Assembly (NCBI RefSeq): GCF_009707325.1
Contig: NZ_CP046103.1
Coordinates: forward strand, 2,646,012 to 2,710,011
Direction of reading: 5' to 3'
Length of the DNA: 64,000 nt
Origin: Pseudomonas sp. IB20
Lineage (GTDB): Bacteria; Pseudomonadota; Gammaproteobacteria; Pseudomonadales; Pseudomonadaceae
The notes beneath the pieces are model-generated. The model saw only the letters and a program-made list of their open reading frames with translations. It had not been told where the DNA came from and did not search any database. Every line of letters begins with the position of its first letter. The stretch's first letter is position 1. The translations under genes were made by a program, and so were the position numbers. Shown piece after piece: positions 37,241 through 45,366 of the stretch.

Positions 37241-37933
37241 ATGCGCACTATCGGCCTTATCGGCGGCATGAGCTGGGAGTCCAGCGCCGAGTATTACCGC
37301 ATCATCAACCAGCGCGTGCGCGACCAGCTGGGCCCGCTGCGCTCGGCGCAACTGCTGATGTACAGCGTGGACTTCGGCCCGGTGGAGCAAGCCCAGCATG
37401 CCGGCCGGTGGGATGACACCGCGCTGATCCTCGAAGATGCCGCGCGCCGCCTGCAGGCCGGTGGTGCCGAGTGTGTGGTGCTGTGTACCAACACGATGCA
37501 CTTAGTGGCGCCGCGTATCGAGGCGGCGGTGTCGATTCCGTTCCTGCACATTGCCGATGCGGCAGGTAAAGCCGCTGTTGAGGCTGGCACGCTGACGGTT
37601 GGCCTGCTCGGCACCGCATTCACCATGGAACAGGACTTTCTCAAAGCGCGCCTGGCCGCCCAAGGTTTGACCGTGCTGGTGCCCGACGCGGACGAGCGCC
37701 AGGCCGTGCACCGGATCATCTATGAGGAGTTGTGTGTCGGGGTGATCAGTGATGCATCGCGCCAAGTTTATCAACGCGTGATCGACTCGCTGGCCGCGCG
37801 TGGCGCCCAGGCGATCATCCTCGGCTGTACGGAAATCGGCCTGCTGATCAAGCCGCAGCACAGCGACTTGCCGCTGCTGGACACCACCGAGCTGCATGCG
37901 CAGGCTGCGGTGGCGTTTGCTCTAGGGGGTTAA
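37241..37933 (+). CDS. Aspartate/glutamate racemase family protein
   Basis: 230 residues, typical length for the YgeA-like branch of the Asp/Glu racemase superfamily. The opening IGLIGGMSWESSAEYYR, the first catalytic cysteine in VVLCTNTMH and the second in IILGCTEIGLLI are both present, as is GLLGTAFTME. The family interconverts amino acid enantiomers (often D/L-Asp or homoserine) through two cysteines without PLP. Its stop overlaps that of the convergent GNAT gene. Confidence 0.9.
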   Translation: MRTIGLIGGMSWESSAEYYRIINQRVRDQLGPLRSAQLLMYSVDFGPVEQAQHAGRWDDTALILEDAARRLQAGGAECVVLCTNTMHLVAPRIEAAVSIPFLHIADAAGKAAVEAGTLTVGLLGTAFTMEQDFLKARLAAQGLTVLVPDADERQAVHRIIYEELCVGVISDASRQVYQRVIDSLAARGAQAIILGCTEIGLLIKPQHSDLPLLDTTELHAQAAVAFALGG

Positions 37934-38442
37934 GCCGACTTGCGCAGGCGCGCCATGCTCAGGGTGTCGACGAACACGCCGTCACGCAGGGCGTAATCGC
38001 GCAGCCGCCCTTCGACTTCGAAGCCGAACTTGCGGTACAGGTTATGCGCGGCTTCGTTATCGGCGTACACCGTGAGCTCCACGCGGCGCAGGTTCATCCA
38101 GTTGTCGGCCACGTCCAGGGCAGCGGTCAACAGCTTGGAACCTACGCCTTTGCCCTGCCAGGCTGTCGCCACGCCCATGCCGAACGAACCGACATGGGCC
38201 TGGCGTACGCGCAGGTACTGTTCCAAACCGAGTTGGCCGATTACCTCACCGCCATGCACGGCCACCAGTTGTAGCCGCCGCTCGTTATCGCTGACCAGCT
38301 TGTTGCGCCAGGCCTCGACTGACTGGAAAGGCATTTGCAGCACCTGACGGCATACAGCCGGTTCGTTATAGAGCGCGGCCACGCCTTCGAGGTGGGCTTC
38401 AGTAAAGCGCTGGATCACGATATGGGGTTCAGGTGTGTGCAT
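37930..38442 (-). CDS. GNAT family N-acetyltransferase
   Basis: 170 residues. Acetyl-CoA binding motif A is in GMGVATAWQGKGVGSKLL, followed by the MNLRRVELTVYADNEAAHNLYRK pattern, motif B FGFEVEGRLRDYALRDG and a C-terminal DTLSMARL. The closest resemblance is to the YhhY-type group, which acetylates amino groups of small molecules, but the acceptor cannot be read from sequence. Confidence 0.88.
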   Translation of the reverse strand: MHTPEPHIVIQRFTEAHLEGVAALYNEPAVCRQVLQMPFQSVEAWRNKLVSDNERRLQLVAVHGGEVIGQLGLEQYLRVRQAHVGSFGMGVATAWQGKGVGSKLLTAALDVADNWMNLRRVELTVYADNEAAHNLYRKFGFEVEGRLRDYALRDGVFVDTLSMARLRKSA

Positions 38443-38621
38443 TGTGTTTCATCCTTTGAAAGACAAGAGGCAGGCCAGTGTAGGACGCCTCCCTGCACAA
38501 TGGAAAGCGGCGTGCGCTCTAAGAGGTTGCCTGGCCAACACGTAGCGTTTTCCTACAGGTCTGCTCAGCCGGCTTTGCGATACTTTGAACCTTCCAAGCG
38601 TGAACAGGATGTGTCGGCAAA

Positions 38622-38808
38622 ATGGTGAAACAACAGGCAATCGTCGCCAGCATTGGTGCGGCCGTCTTACTGGTGGTGAGTGCTTGTGCAGCATCAGCAC
38701 GGTGTGTCCTTTGCTGATCTGAGCGCCTGCGTGAACCGTAATGTGGGTGAGTACCTGGCGTATGGCCGTAAACCCGACCGCATTGCGACCTGCTTCGCCT
38801 CAGACTGA
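38622..38808 (+). pseudogene. Frameshifted small lipoprotein gene
   Basis: An ATG at 38622 opens a signal-peptide frame (MVKQQAIVASIGAAVLLVV, then a SAC lipobox) that hits a TGA shortly after. In the +1 frame the sequence continues sensibly from about 38692 as QHQHGVSFADLSACVNRNVG, then YGRKPDRIATCFASD, to a TGA at 38806-38808. One extra base around the lipobox (TGTGCAGCATCAG) explains the break. A short independent ORF from the GTG in that region cannot be excluded, nor can a sequencing error. Confidence 0.55.
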
Positions 38809-38825
38809 GCCCACGCGAACCGCGT

Positions 38826-39965
38826 TCACCCTCGCGTCGCCGCACGCCACAACCGCGCGGCGTCTGCCGCACGCTCGCGCAGCAAGCGCGGTGCGTCATG
38901 GCAGGCCTGTTCCAGGCTCATCGGCCCGGACGGCAAGGCAAAAGCGGCGTCCACACCGTGTGCGTACATTTGTTCGTAGCCGTCGCCCAAGGTGCCGGCG
39001 ATCACGATGACTGGCACGCCGTGCTGCCGGGCAATGCGGGCGACCCCAAACGGAGTTTTACCGCGCAAGGTCTGGGCGTCGAAGCGGCCCTCGCCGGTGA
39101 TCACCAGGTCCGCGCCACGCACGGCTGCGTCCAGGCCAACCAGCTCGGCGACAACCTCCACGCCCGCACGGAACTGCGCGCCGAGAAAGGCCTTGGCGGC
39201 AAACCCCAAACCGCCCGCTGCACCGCTACCGGGTTCATTACGCACGTCTTTGGGCAACACCTTGGCGCAATGATCAGCAAAGTGCCCAAGGGCCGCGTCC
39301 AGTTGCTCAACCTGCTGCTCACTGGCGCCTTTTTGCGGACCAAAAATGGCCGAAGCACCGTGCGGGCCACACAGCGGGTTATCCACGTCAGCGGCGATTT
39401 CAACGCGCACCTGGGCCAGGCGTGGGTCCAGTTGCTCAAGGCTGATGCGCGCCAGGCGTGCCAAGGCCAGGCCGCCCGGTGCCAGTGCTTGGTCCTGGGC
39501 ATCTAACAATTGCACACCGAGTGCCTGCATTGCACCGGCACCGCCATCGTTGGTGGCACTGCCCCCAATCGCCAGAATGATGCGCTGCGCGCCGGCATCA
39601 AGGGCCGCGCGGATCAATTCGCCAGTGCCGTAAGTGCTGCTGGTGCAGGCATCGCGCTGGCCCGGCGGCACAAGCTGCAAGCCGCTGGCTTCGGCCATCT
39701 CAATGATTGCAGTGTGACTCTCAGCCAACCACCCCCAGCGCGCGTCAACGGCGTGACCCAAGGGGCCTCGCACCAGCTGGCGGCGCAACTGCCCGTTGCA
39801 CGCAGCGAGTACCGAATCCACCGTGCCTTCACCGCCATCGGCCATCGGGCACTGGATCAAGTGTGCATCCGGCCAAACCTGCGCCAACCCCTCGGCAATG
39901 GCCTGGGCGACGCCTTCGGCACTGAGGCTGTCCTTGAACGAGTCGGGGGCGATGATGATTTTCAT
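38826..39965 (-). CDS. garK: Glycerate kinase (GarK/GlxK family)
   Basis: 379 residues from the ATG at 39965 (GGAGAA upstream). Family motifs: MKIIIAPDSFKDSLSA at the start, CPMADGGEGTVDS, the glycine-rich IILAIGGSATNDGGAGAMQAL and VITGEGRFDAQTLRGKTP. It phosphorylates D-glycerate, feeding glycolysis from sugar-acid or glyoxylate/hydroxypyruvate breakdown. It is 91 nt downstream of the CdaR-type regulator on the same strand and close to an anion-transporting MFS gene. The symbol reflects the family; pathway assignment is from neighbours. Confidence 0.9.
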   Translation of the reverse strand: MKIIIAPDSFKDSLSAEGVAQAIAEGLAQVWPDAHLIQCPMADGGEGTVDSVLAACNGQLRRQLVRGPLGHAVDARWGWLAESHTAIIEMAEASGLQLVPPGQRDACTSSTYGTGELIRAALDAGAQRIILAIGGSATNDGGAGAMQALGVQLLDAQDQALAPGGLALARLARISLEQLDPRLAQVRVEIAADVDNPLCGPHGASAIFGPQKGASEQQVEQLDAALGHFADHCAKVLPKDVRNEPGSGAAGGLGFAAKAFLGAQFRAGVEVVAELVGLDAAVRGADLVITGEGRFDAQTLRGKTPFGVARIARQHGVPVIVIAGTLGDGYEQMYAHGVDAAFALPSGPMSLEQACHDAPRLLRERAADAARLWRAATRG

Positions 39966-40056
39966 GGGCTTTCTCCGGTTTTTATAACGCCCATGCTGCC
40001 AGTTGGCTGCGGCAATGACGCCGGTCCGATGCACAAGTGTGGGTGAGGTTTGTTGT

Positions 40057-41163
40057 TCATTCCGACAAAACCTGAGGAAATAGCTGTACGCCGAGGTAGA
40101 GGGCGAGCATGCCGTCGAGGGTCAGCGGGTCGACGCCGCTGAGCTCGGCGATGCGCTCCATGCGGTAGCGCAGGCTGTTGCGGTGAATGCCCAAGGCATC
40201 CGCACACGCTTGGCTTTGGCCGTCATGCGCGCACCAACTGCGCAAGGTGGCGAGGAGTTGGCCGTTACTGTCCTTGGCCAACACCTTGCGCAAGGGGTTG
40301 AGCAGTTCATCCAGAGCATCGTCGTTGCGATGGCGCCACAGCATCACCGGCAGGCGGTAGCGGTTGAGCGTCAACAAACGCGATTGGGGCAAGATATCCC
40401 GACCATAGGCCAGTAAGTCGCCAACCCGCCGATAGCAACGGCGCAAACCTGCCAGGCCATCCGCTTGCCCGCCGACAGCCACACGCAGGATGTTCCAACC
40501 CAGGCCCTGGAGTTTTTCCAGCAGCCGTGGGTTGTCGACTTGCACCGCAGCCGGCCGACACCACAACAGCGAAAACTGCGCCGAGCTGACACACCAACTG
40601 TCTGGGTAACGGCTGGTAAGCCAGGCGCTGAGTGCCTCCGCCGATTGGCCCACGCCGAGTTCAAACAGGTACGGCGTACGTGCCATTTGCGGTTTGAGCC
40701 CCAGTTGCTGGGCCTCGTCGATGAGGCGCGGCGAGTCGCCACTTTCAGCCAGCAGCAACGCCAGCAAGTCATCACAACGCTGGCGTCGCCACTGCTGTTC
40801 GGCTTGCTGATGGCGATGGCTGACCAACATTTCGGCGGTCATGCGCACCAGTTCAGCGTAAGTGCGCAACAGCTCGGGTTCGCCGGTAATGCCCAGCACG
40901 CCGATCAAACGTTGATCGTGCATCAGCGGCAGGTTGATGCCCGGCTGCACGCCCTTGAGGTGCTTGGCGGTCTGGCCGTCGATTTCCACCACGCGCCCAT
41001 TGGCCAGCACCAGTTGCGCGCCTTCATGGCGGGTGTTGATGCGCTCCGGCTCGCCGCTGCCGAGAATCAGCCCCTGACTGTCCATGACGTTGACGTTATA
41101 GGGCAGGATCGCCATGGTGCGATCGACAATATCCTGCGCCAAGTCATGATCCAACTCGAACAT
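40057..41163 (-). CDS. cdaR: Sugar diacid/glycerate-responsive transcriptional regulator, CdaR family
   Basis: 368 residues. The N-terminal diacid-recognition domain (about 1-135) starts LDHDLAQDIVDRTMAILP and includes NVMDSQGLILGSGEPERI, HEGAQLVL and GVQPGINLPLM. The C-terminus carries a PucR-type helix-turn-helix with CADALGIHRNSLRYRMERI (about 320-340). CdaR activates D-glucarate, galactarate and glycerate genes when bound to the acid. It is divergent from the MFS transporter (162 nt between starts) and upstream of glycerate kinase, so it likely controls both. Confidence 0.92.
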   Translation of the reverse strand: MFELDHDLAQDIVDRTMAILPYNVNVMDSQGLILGSGEPERINTRHEGAQLVLANGRVVEIDGQTAKHLKGVQPGINLPLMHDQRLIGVLGITGEPELLRTYAELVRMTAEMLVSHRHQQAEQQWRRQRCDDLLALLLAESGDSPRLIDEAQQLGLKPQMARTPYLFELGVGQSAEALSAWLTSRYPDSWCVSSAQFSLLWCRPAAVQVDNPRLLEKLQGLGWNILRVAVGGQADGLAGLRRCYRRVGDLLAYGRDILPQSRLLTLNRYRLPVMLWRHRNDDALDELLNPLRKVLAKDSNGQLLATLRSWCAHDGQSQACADALGIHRNSLRYRMERIAELSGVDPLTLDGMLALYLGVQLFPQVLSE

Positions 41164-41324
41164 GGGGCTAAGTTCCTTGAAAGGGTGGGTTGTTCATCGG
41201 CACAGCGCAAAGCATGCTTGACTGTGCGCGAGCACAAAGACAGCACCCTGCCAGGTGGCCGAGACTCGTTGGGCGATCAACGTTACCTGCGCATCGCAAA
41301 AAATCATAATAAAGAGAGACTCCC

Positions 41325-42635
41325 ATGTCACAGAGCGCCGCTGCCACACTGGCCACCGATGACGATAAAAACGCCATCTACAAGCGCATTACCCTGCGCC
41401 TGATCCCCTTCATTTTCATCTGCTACCTGTTCAACTACCTCGACCGGGTGAACGTTGGCTTTGCCAAGTTGCAGATGCTCGATGCGCTGAAACTCAGTGA
41501 AACCGTCTACGGCCTCGGTGCCGGGATTTTCTTTATCGGCTACGTGCTGTGCGGCGTGCCGAGCAACCTGGCGCTGACCAAGTTCGGCCCGCGGCGCTGG
41601 ATTGCGCTGATGATGATCGTGTGGGGCACGCTCTCCACCTGCTTGCTGTTTGTGACCACACCGACGCACTTCTATGGCTTGCGCCTGTTGACCGGTGCCG
41701 CCGAAGCCGGCTTCTTCCCGGGTGTGGTGCTGTACCTCTCGCAGTGGTTCCCGACCTTCCGCCGTGGGCGGATCATGGCGTTGTTCATGTCGGCGATCCC
41801 GGTGTCCGGCTTGCTCGGCAGCCCGTTTTCCGGGTGGATTCTCAACCACTTCGCCGCCGGCCAAGGTGGCCTCGCGGGCTGGCAGTGGATGTTCCTGCTG
41901 CAAGGCATCCCGACCGTCATCCTCGGCGCCCTCGCCTACTTCCTGCTCAGCGACAGCTTTGCCAATGCCAAGTGGCTGACGCCCCATGAGCGTACGGTGC
42001 TGGAGGCCGATCAAGCGACAGACCTGGCGAACAAGCCGAAAACCACCACGGACTCGCTCGGCGAAGTGTTCAAGAACCCGGCGATCTGGGCGTTCGGCCT
42101 GATCTACTTCTGCATCCAGAGCGGCGTGTACGCCATCAACTTCTGGCTGCCGTCGATCATCAAGAGCCTGGGTTTCAGCGATAACTTGGTGATTGGCTGG
42201 CTCAGTGCGATTCCGTATCTGCTGGCGGCCGTGTTCATGCTGCTGGTGGGCCGCTCTGCCGACTTACGCAAAGAACGGCGCTGGCATTTGGTGGTGCCGA
42301 TGTTGATGGGCGCTATTGGCCTGGTGATCGCGGTGAATTTCGCCACCACCCCGGCGATTGCGATTCTCGGCCTGACCATCGCCACCATGGGCGCCCTCAC
42401 CGGCTTGCCGATGTTCTGGCCGGTGCCAACCGCCATGCTCAGCGCGGGCGCGGCCGCAGGTGGTTTGGCGCTGATCAACTCCATGGGCCAGATGGCGGGC
42501 TTTCTCAGCCCGTATATCGTAGGGTTTGTGAAGGATGCCACCGGGTCCACGGATGTGGCGTTGTACCTGCTAGCGGCAGTGATTGTTGCCGGCAGTGTGT
42601 TGGCGTTGCGCATGACCCGGACCTTGAAGGTATAA
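41325..42635 (+). CDS. MFS transporter, anion:cation symporter family (sugar acid/glycerate uptake)
   Basis: 436 residues, 12 predicted membrane helices. The opening ITLRLIPFIFICYLFNYLDRVNVGFAK-type helix 1 with the NYLDRVN motif is diagnostic of the ACS family (glucarate, tartrate, phthalate carriers). The loop 2-3 segment LTKFGPRRWIALMMIVWG and FFPGVVLYLSQWFP in helix 5 agree. Position next to CdaR and glycerate kinase suggests a sugar acid or glycerate substrate. AAGAGAG precedes the ATG by about 9 nt. Confidence 0.9.
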   Translation: MSQSAAATLATDDDKNAIYKRITLRLIPFIFICYLFNYLDRVNVGFAKLQMLDALKLSETVYGLGAGIFFIGYVLCGVPSNLALTKFGPRRWIALMMIVWGTLSTCLLFVTTPTHFYGLRLLTGAAEAGFFPGVVLYLSQWFPTFRRGRIMALFMSAIPVSGLLGSPFSGWILNHFAAGQGGLAGWQWMFLLQGIPTVILGALAYFLLSDSFANAKWLTPHERTVLEADQATDLANKPKTTTDSLGEVFKNPAIWAFGLIYFCIQSGVYAINFWLPSIIKSLGFSDNLVIGWLSAIPYLLAAVFMLLVGRSADLRKERRWHLVVPMLMGAIGLVIAVNFATTPAIAILGLTIATMGALTGLPMFWPVPTAMLSAGAAAGGLALINSMGQMAGFLSPYIVGFVKDATGSTDVALYLLAAVIVAGSVLALRMTRTLKV

Positions 42636-42699
42636 CGCAGCCAGGTGGGTTGGCTTGCCTGCGATAGTGGTACTGGGGTTGTCGCGGGTTTGATGGGGT

Positions 42700-42888
42700 A
42701 CATATCCGTTGTTTGGGTTACGGCTGCTATTGGTTCCGCCCTTACGGCGGGTCACTTTTGGAAAAGAGCCCCAAAAGTAACCAAAAGGGCTCTTGCCCCA
42801 CCATTTTTGGTTACTTTTGTGTCTTTACAAAAGTGACCCGCTGTAAGAGCGGAACCCTAAGCAGCCGTTACCGCAGCAACGGATATGT
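42700..42888. repeat. Dispersed palindromic element, long copy
   Basis: 189 bp with terminal inverted repeats ACATATCCGTT / AACGGATATGT and long inner arms TGGTTCCGCCCTTACGGCGG and CCGCTGTAAGAGCGGAACC. Sub-terminal GTTACGGCTGCT / AGCAGCCGTTAC also pairs. The centre has an extra palindromic set (CACTTTTGG, AAAAGTAACCAAAAGGGCTC, TTTTGGTTACTTTTG) absent from the short copy at 15123-15260. No coding capacity. It lies between the MFS gene and a LysR remnant, suggesting that its insertion or a nearby rearrangement removed DNA there. Confidence 0.85.
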
Positions 42889-42942
42889 ACTCATATCTAA
42901 CTAAAGAAACGCCCCGCAGGCAAACCAGCGCCCCCATCACCG

Positions 42943-43125
42943 TGCTTACACCAATCCCCCACCGTCGATATCAAGGCCGGCCGTCTGGTGGCGCGGTTGC
43001 CCGACTGGCAAGGCGAACCCACCCCTTTCAACCTGATGTGCCCTCATCGCCTGCAAGTGTCGGAACGGGTGAACGTGCTGCACCGCTTTCTCCAGCAACG
43101 CGGTGAGAACCTGCTGAGCGCATGA
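42943..43125 (+). pseudogene. 3' remnant of a LysR-family regulator gene
   Basis: An open frame without a start runs into a TGA at 43123-43125 and encodes a typical LysR C-terminus. The DIKAGRLVARLPDWQG segment is followed by NLMCPHRLQVSERVNVLHRF and LQQRGENLLSA, the usual end of the effector domain. Roughly 60 of ~300 residues survive; the DNA-binding half is missing. It begins about 55 bp after the right end of the palindromic element, consistent with truncation linked to that repeat. The aldo/keto reductase gene follows 81 nt later in the same direction. Confidence 0.82.
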
Positions 43126-43206
43126 AGAAACGCGTGCAGGGCTTGTTCCAGAGCGCTCGAGTCTGGTATTGCATGACTCACGTTTCCCTGCCATGAGGAG
43201 CTTTGC

Positions 43207-44214
43207 ATGATTTACCGCACATTGGGCCAGTCCGGGATGAAGGTCAGCGCACTGACCCTGGGCACCATGATGTTTGGCGAACAGACCCACACCGAAGACT
43301 CGCTGCGCATCATCGACAAGGCCTGGGACCAAGGCATCAACTTCATCGACACCGCCGACGTCTACACCGGCGGGCGCTCCGAGGAAATCGTTGGCGAGGC
43401 GATCGCCCGTCATCGCCAGGATTGGGTGGTGGCGTCCAAGGTCGGCATCGGCCCGGCGGACGGGGTGCCCAACCGCAACGGCTTGAGCCGCAAGCGTATT
43501 TTCAACGCGCTGGAAGCCAGCCTCACGCGTCTGGACACCGACTATCTGGACATCTACTACCTGCACCGTGAAGACCACGACACACCGCTGGAAGTGACGG
43601 TGTCGGCGATTGGCGACTTGATCCGCCAAGGCAAGATTCGCTACTGGGGCCTGTCCAATTACCGTGGCTGGCGCATTGCCGAAGTCATCCGTGTGGCCGA
43701 GCGGTTGGGCGTTGACCTGCCGATCATCAGCCAGCCGCTGTACAACATCGTCAACCGTCAGGCCGAGGTCGAGCAGATCACCGCCGCAGCCGCCTACGGC
43801 CTGGGTGTGGTGCCTTACAGCCCGTTGGCTCGTGGTGTACTCAGCGGCAAATACGCACCTGACGTCACCCCCCAAGCCGGCAGCCGTGCAGCGCGCCAGG
43901 ACAAGCGCATCCTGGAAACCGAGTGGCGTGTGGAGTCATTACGCATCGCCCAGCAGATTCAGCAGTACACCCAAGGGCGTGGGGTAGGTATTGTCGAATT
44001 TGCGATTGCCTGGGTGCTGAACAGCTCGGCAGTGAGTTCGGCCATTGTCGGGCCGCGCACTGAAGCGCAGTGGGATGCGTACACCGGCGCGCTGGAGGTG
44101 AAGATCAGCGCTGAAGATGAAGCATTTATTGATTCACTGGTGACGCCGGGGCATTCGTCTACGCCGGGGTTTAATGATGTGGGCCATTTTGTGTCGGGGC
44201 GTAGTTGCCGATAG
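43207..44214 (+). CDS. Aldo/keto reductase
   Basis: 335 residues, TIM-barrel AKR. The catalytic tetrad is visible: Asp in NFIDTADVYTGG with the Tyr in the same motif, Lys in WVVASKVG, and His in IYYLHREDHDTP. The NADPH-binding segment near the C-terminus (VSSAIVGPRTEAQWDAY) is typical of the YajO/YhdN-type AKR12-like group. It reduces aldehydes or ketones; the substrate is unknown. A GAGG lies ~9 nt before the ATG. It ends just before a strong hairpin. Confidence 0.92.
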   Translation: MIYRTLGQSGMKVSALTLGTMMFGEQTHTEDSLRIIDKAWDQGINFIDTADVYTGGRSEEIVGEAIARHRQDWVVASKVGIGPADGVPNRNGLSRKRIFNALEASLTRLDTDYLDIYYLHREDHDTPLEVTVSAIGDLIRQGKIRYWGLSNYRGWRIAEVIRVAERLGVDLPIISQPLYNIVNRQAEVEQITAAAAYGLGVVPYSPLARGVLSGKYAPDVTPQAGSRAARQDKRILETEWRVESLRIAQQIQQYTQGRGVGIVEFAIAWVLNSSAVSSAIVGPRTEAQWDAYTGALEVKISAEDEAFIDSLVTPGHSSTPGFNDVGHFVSGRSCR

Positions 44215-44220
44215 TCAAAT

Positions 44221-44247
44221 CGCCCACACCGATCGGTGTGGGCGTTC
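44221..44247 (+). terminator. Terminator after the aldo/keto reductase gene
   Basis: A perfect 12-bp self-complementary arm pair CGCCCACACCGA/TCGGTGTGGGCG with almost no loop, followed by TTCTTG, 7 nt after the stop codon. The T tract is short, so efficiency is uncertain. Confidence 0.65.
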
Positions 44248-44347
44248 TTGCTCGTTACTTGCTTAAGTTCTGGCGTGTAACGCGTCGGCGTCCCATTTGT
44301 CGACGGGAAAATATGTTCCATTCAAACGGCTTAAAACGTGTAATAGA

Positions 44348-44366
44348 CGTGACAAACAATGTCACG
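44348..44366. promoter_or_regulatory. Perfect inverted repeat, candidate operator
   Basis: CGTGACAAACAATGTCACG: 7-bp arms around a 5-nt spacer, in an AT-rich stretch 64 bp before the start of the RarD-like transporter gene. The size and symmetry fit a dimeric repressor or activator site; the cognate protein is unknown. Confidence 0.5.
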
Positions 44367-44429
44367 ACCAATATATTCCTACGCGAAGTTTTTCCTTTTT
44401 TTGTATGAATCGTCTTTCGCGAGGACAGT

Positions 44430-45311
44430 GTGTCTAAAGGTGTTGTGGTATCAGTCTTAGCCTCGGTGTTATTTGCCGTGATGTATTACTTCACCTCGCT
44501 GCTCACGCCATTGAGCGGCCTGGAGATTTTCGGCTGGCGCATGCTGCTGACGGTGCCGTGCATGACGGTATTCATGATTGTCAGCGGCGAATGGCGACGG
44601 GTGCTGGAACTGGTGCGAGTGTTGGCGGCAAAGCCACGGTTGATCGGCGGTGTGTTGTTGTCATCGGCCTTGCTCGGCGTGCAGCTGTGGCTGTTTATGT
44701 GGGCACCGCTGAATGGGCGCAGCCTGGATGTCTCGGTGGGCTATTTCCTGCTGCCACTGACCATGGTGCTCACCGGGCGCCTGGTGTACGGCGAGCGTTT
44801 GTCGCGCCTGCAGCAGATCGCGGTGGTGTTTGCTGCGCTCGGCGTACTTAACGAGCTGTATCAGTCCGGTGGTTTTTCCTGGGCGACACTGGTGGTGATC
44901 ATCGGTTACCCGATCTACTTCGTGGTGCGCAAATACCTGAGCACCGATCACTTGGGCGGCCTGTGGCTGGATATGGCGCTGATGCTGCCGGTGGCCTGGT
45001 GGTTTGTGCAGCACGGCGAACAAGGCTTTGCCGTGATGGATCTGCATCCGAAGTTGTATGTGTTGATTCCGATGCTGGGGCTCATCAGTGCCTCGGCGCT
45101 GGTGAGCTATATCCTTGCCAGCCGCTTGCTGCCCTTCAGCCTGTTCGGGCTGCTCAGCTATGTGGAACCGGTCCTGCTGCTCGCGGTGGCGTTGATATTG
45201 GGAGAAGGCATCAAGGGCGGCCAATGGCTGACCTACATCCCGATCTGGCTGGCGGTGACAGTGCTGGTGTTTGAGGGCTTCAAGCACTTGGTGCGCCAGC
45301 GCAAAGCTTGA
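44430..45311 (+). CDS. RarD-like EamA (drug/metabolite) transporter
   Basis: 293 residues, ten hydrophobic helices in two EamA repeats, GTG start with GAGGA 6 nt upstream. The opening VVVSVLASVLFAVMYYFTSLLTPLSGLEIFGWR-like region (helix 1 plus an EIFGWR loop) is diagnostic of RarD. A second marker is LFMWAPLNGRSLDVSVGYFL. RarD homologues are inner-membrane permeases of uncertain substrate. A perfect operator-like palindrome sits upstream and a bidirectional terminator separates it from hpd. Confidence 0.88.
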   Translation: MSKGVVVSVLASVLFAVMYYFTSLLTPLSGLEIFGWRMLLTVPCMTVFMIVSGEWRRVLELVRVLAAKPRLIGGVLLSSALLGVQLWLFMWAPLNGRSLDVSVGYFLLPLTMVLTGRLVYGERLSRLQQIAVVFAALGVLNELYQSGGFSWATLVVIIGYPIYFVVRKYLSTDHLGGLWLDMALMLPVAWWFVQHGEQGFAVMDLHPKLYVLIPMLGLISASALVSYILASRLLPFSLFGLLSYVEPVLLLAVALILGEGIKGGQWLTYIPIWLAVTVLVFEGFKHLVRQRKA

Positions 45312-45323
45312 TTCGCAGGCAAT

Positions 45324-45362
45324 AAAAAGCCCGGCCGGGGTTAACCTCGGCCGGGCTTTTTT
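45324..45362. terminator. Bidirectional terminator between the RarD-like gene and hpd
   Basis: AAAAAGCCCGGCCGGGG / CCTCGGCCGGGCTTTTTT, a long stem with a TTAA loop, one A/C-type mismatch and A/T tracts on both sides. It serves both convergent genes. Confidence 0.92.
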
Positions 45363-45366
45363 ACGC

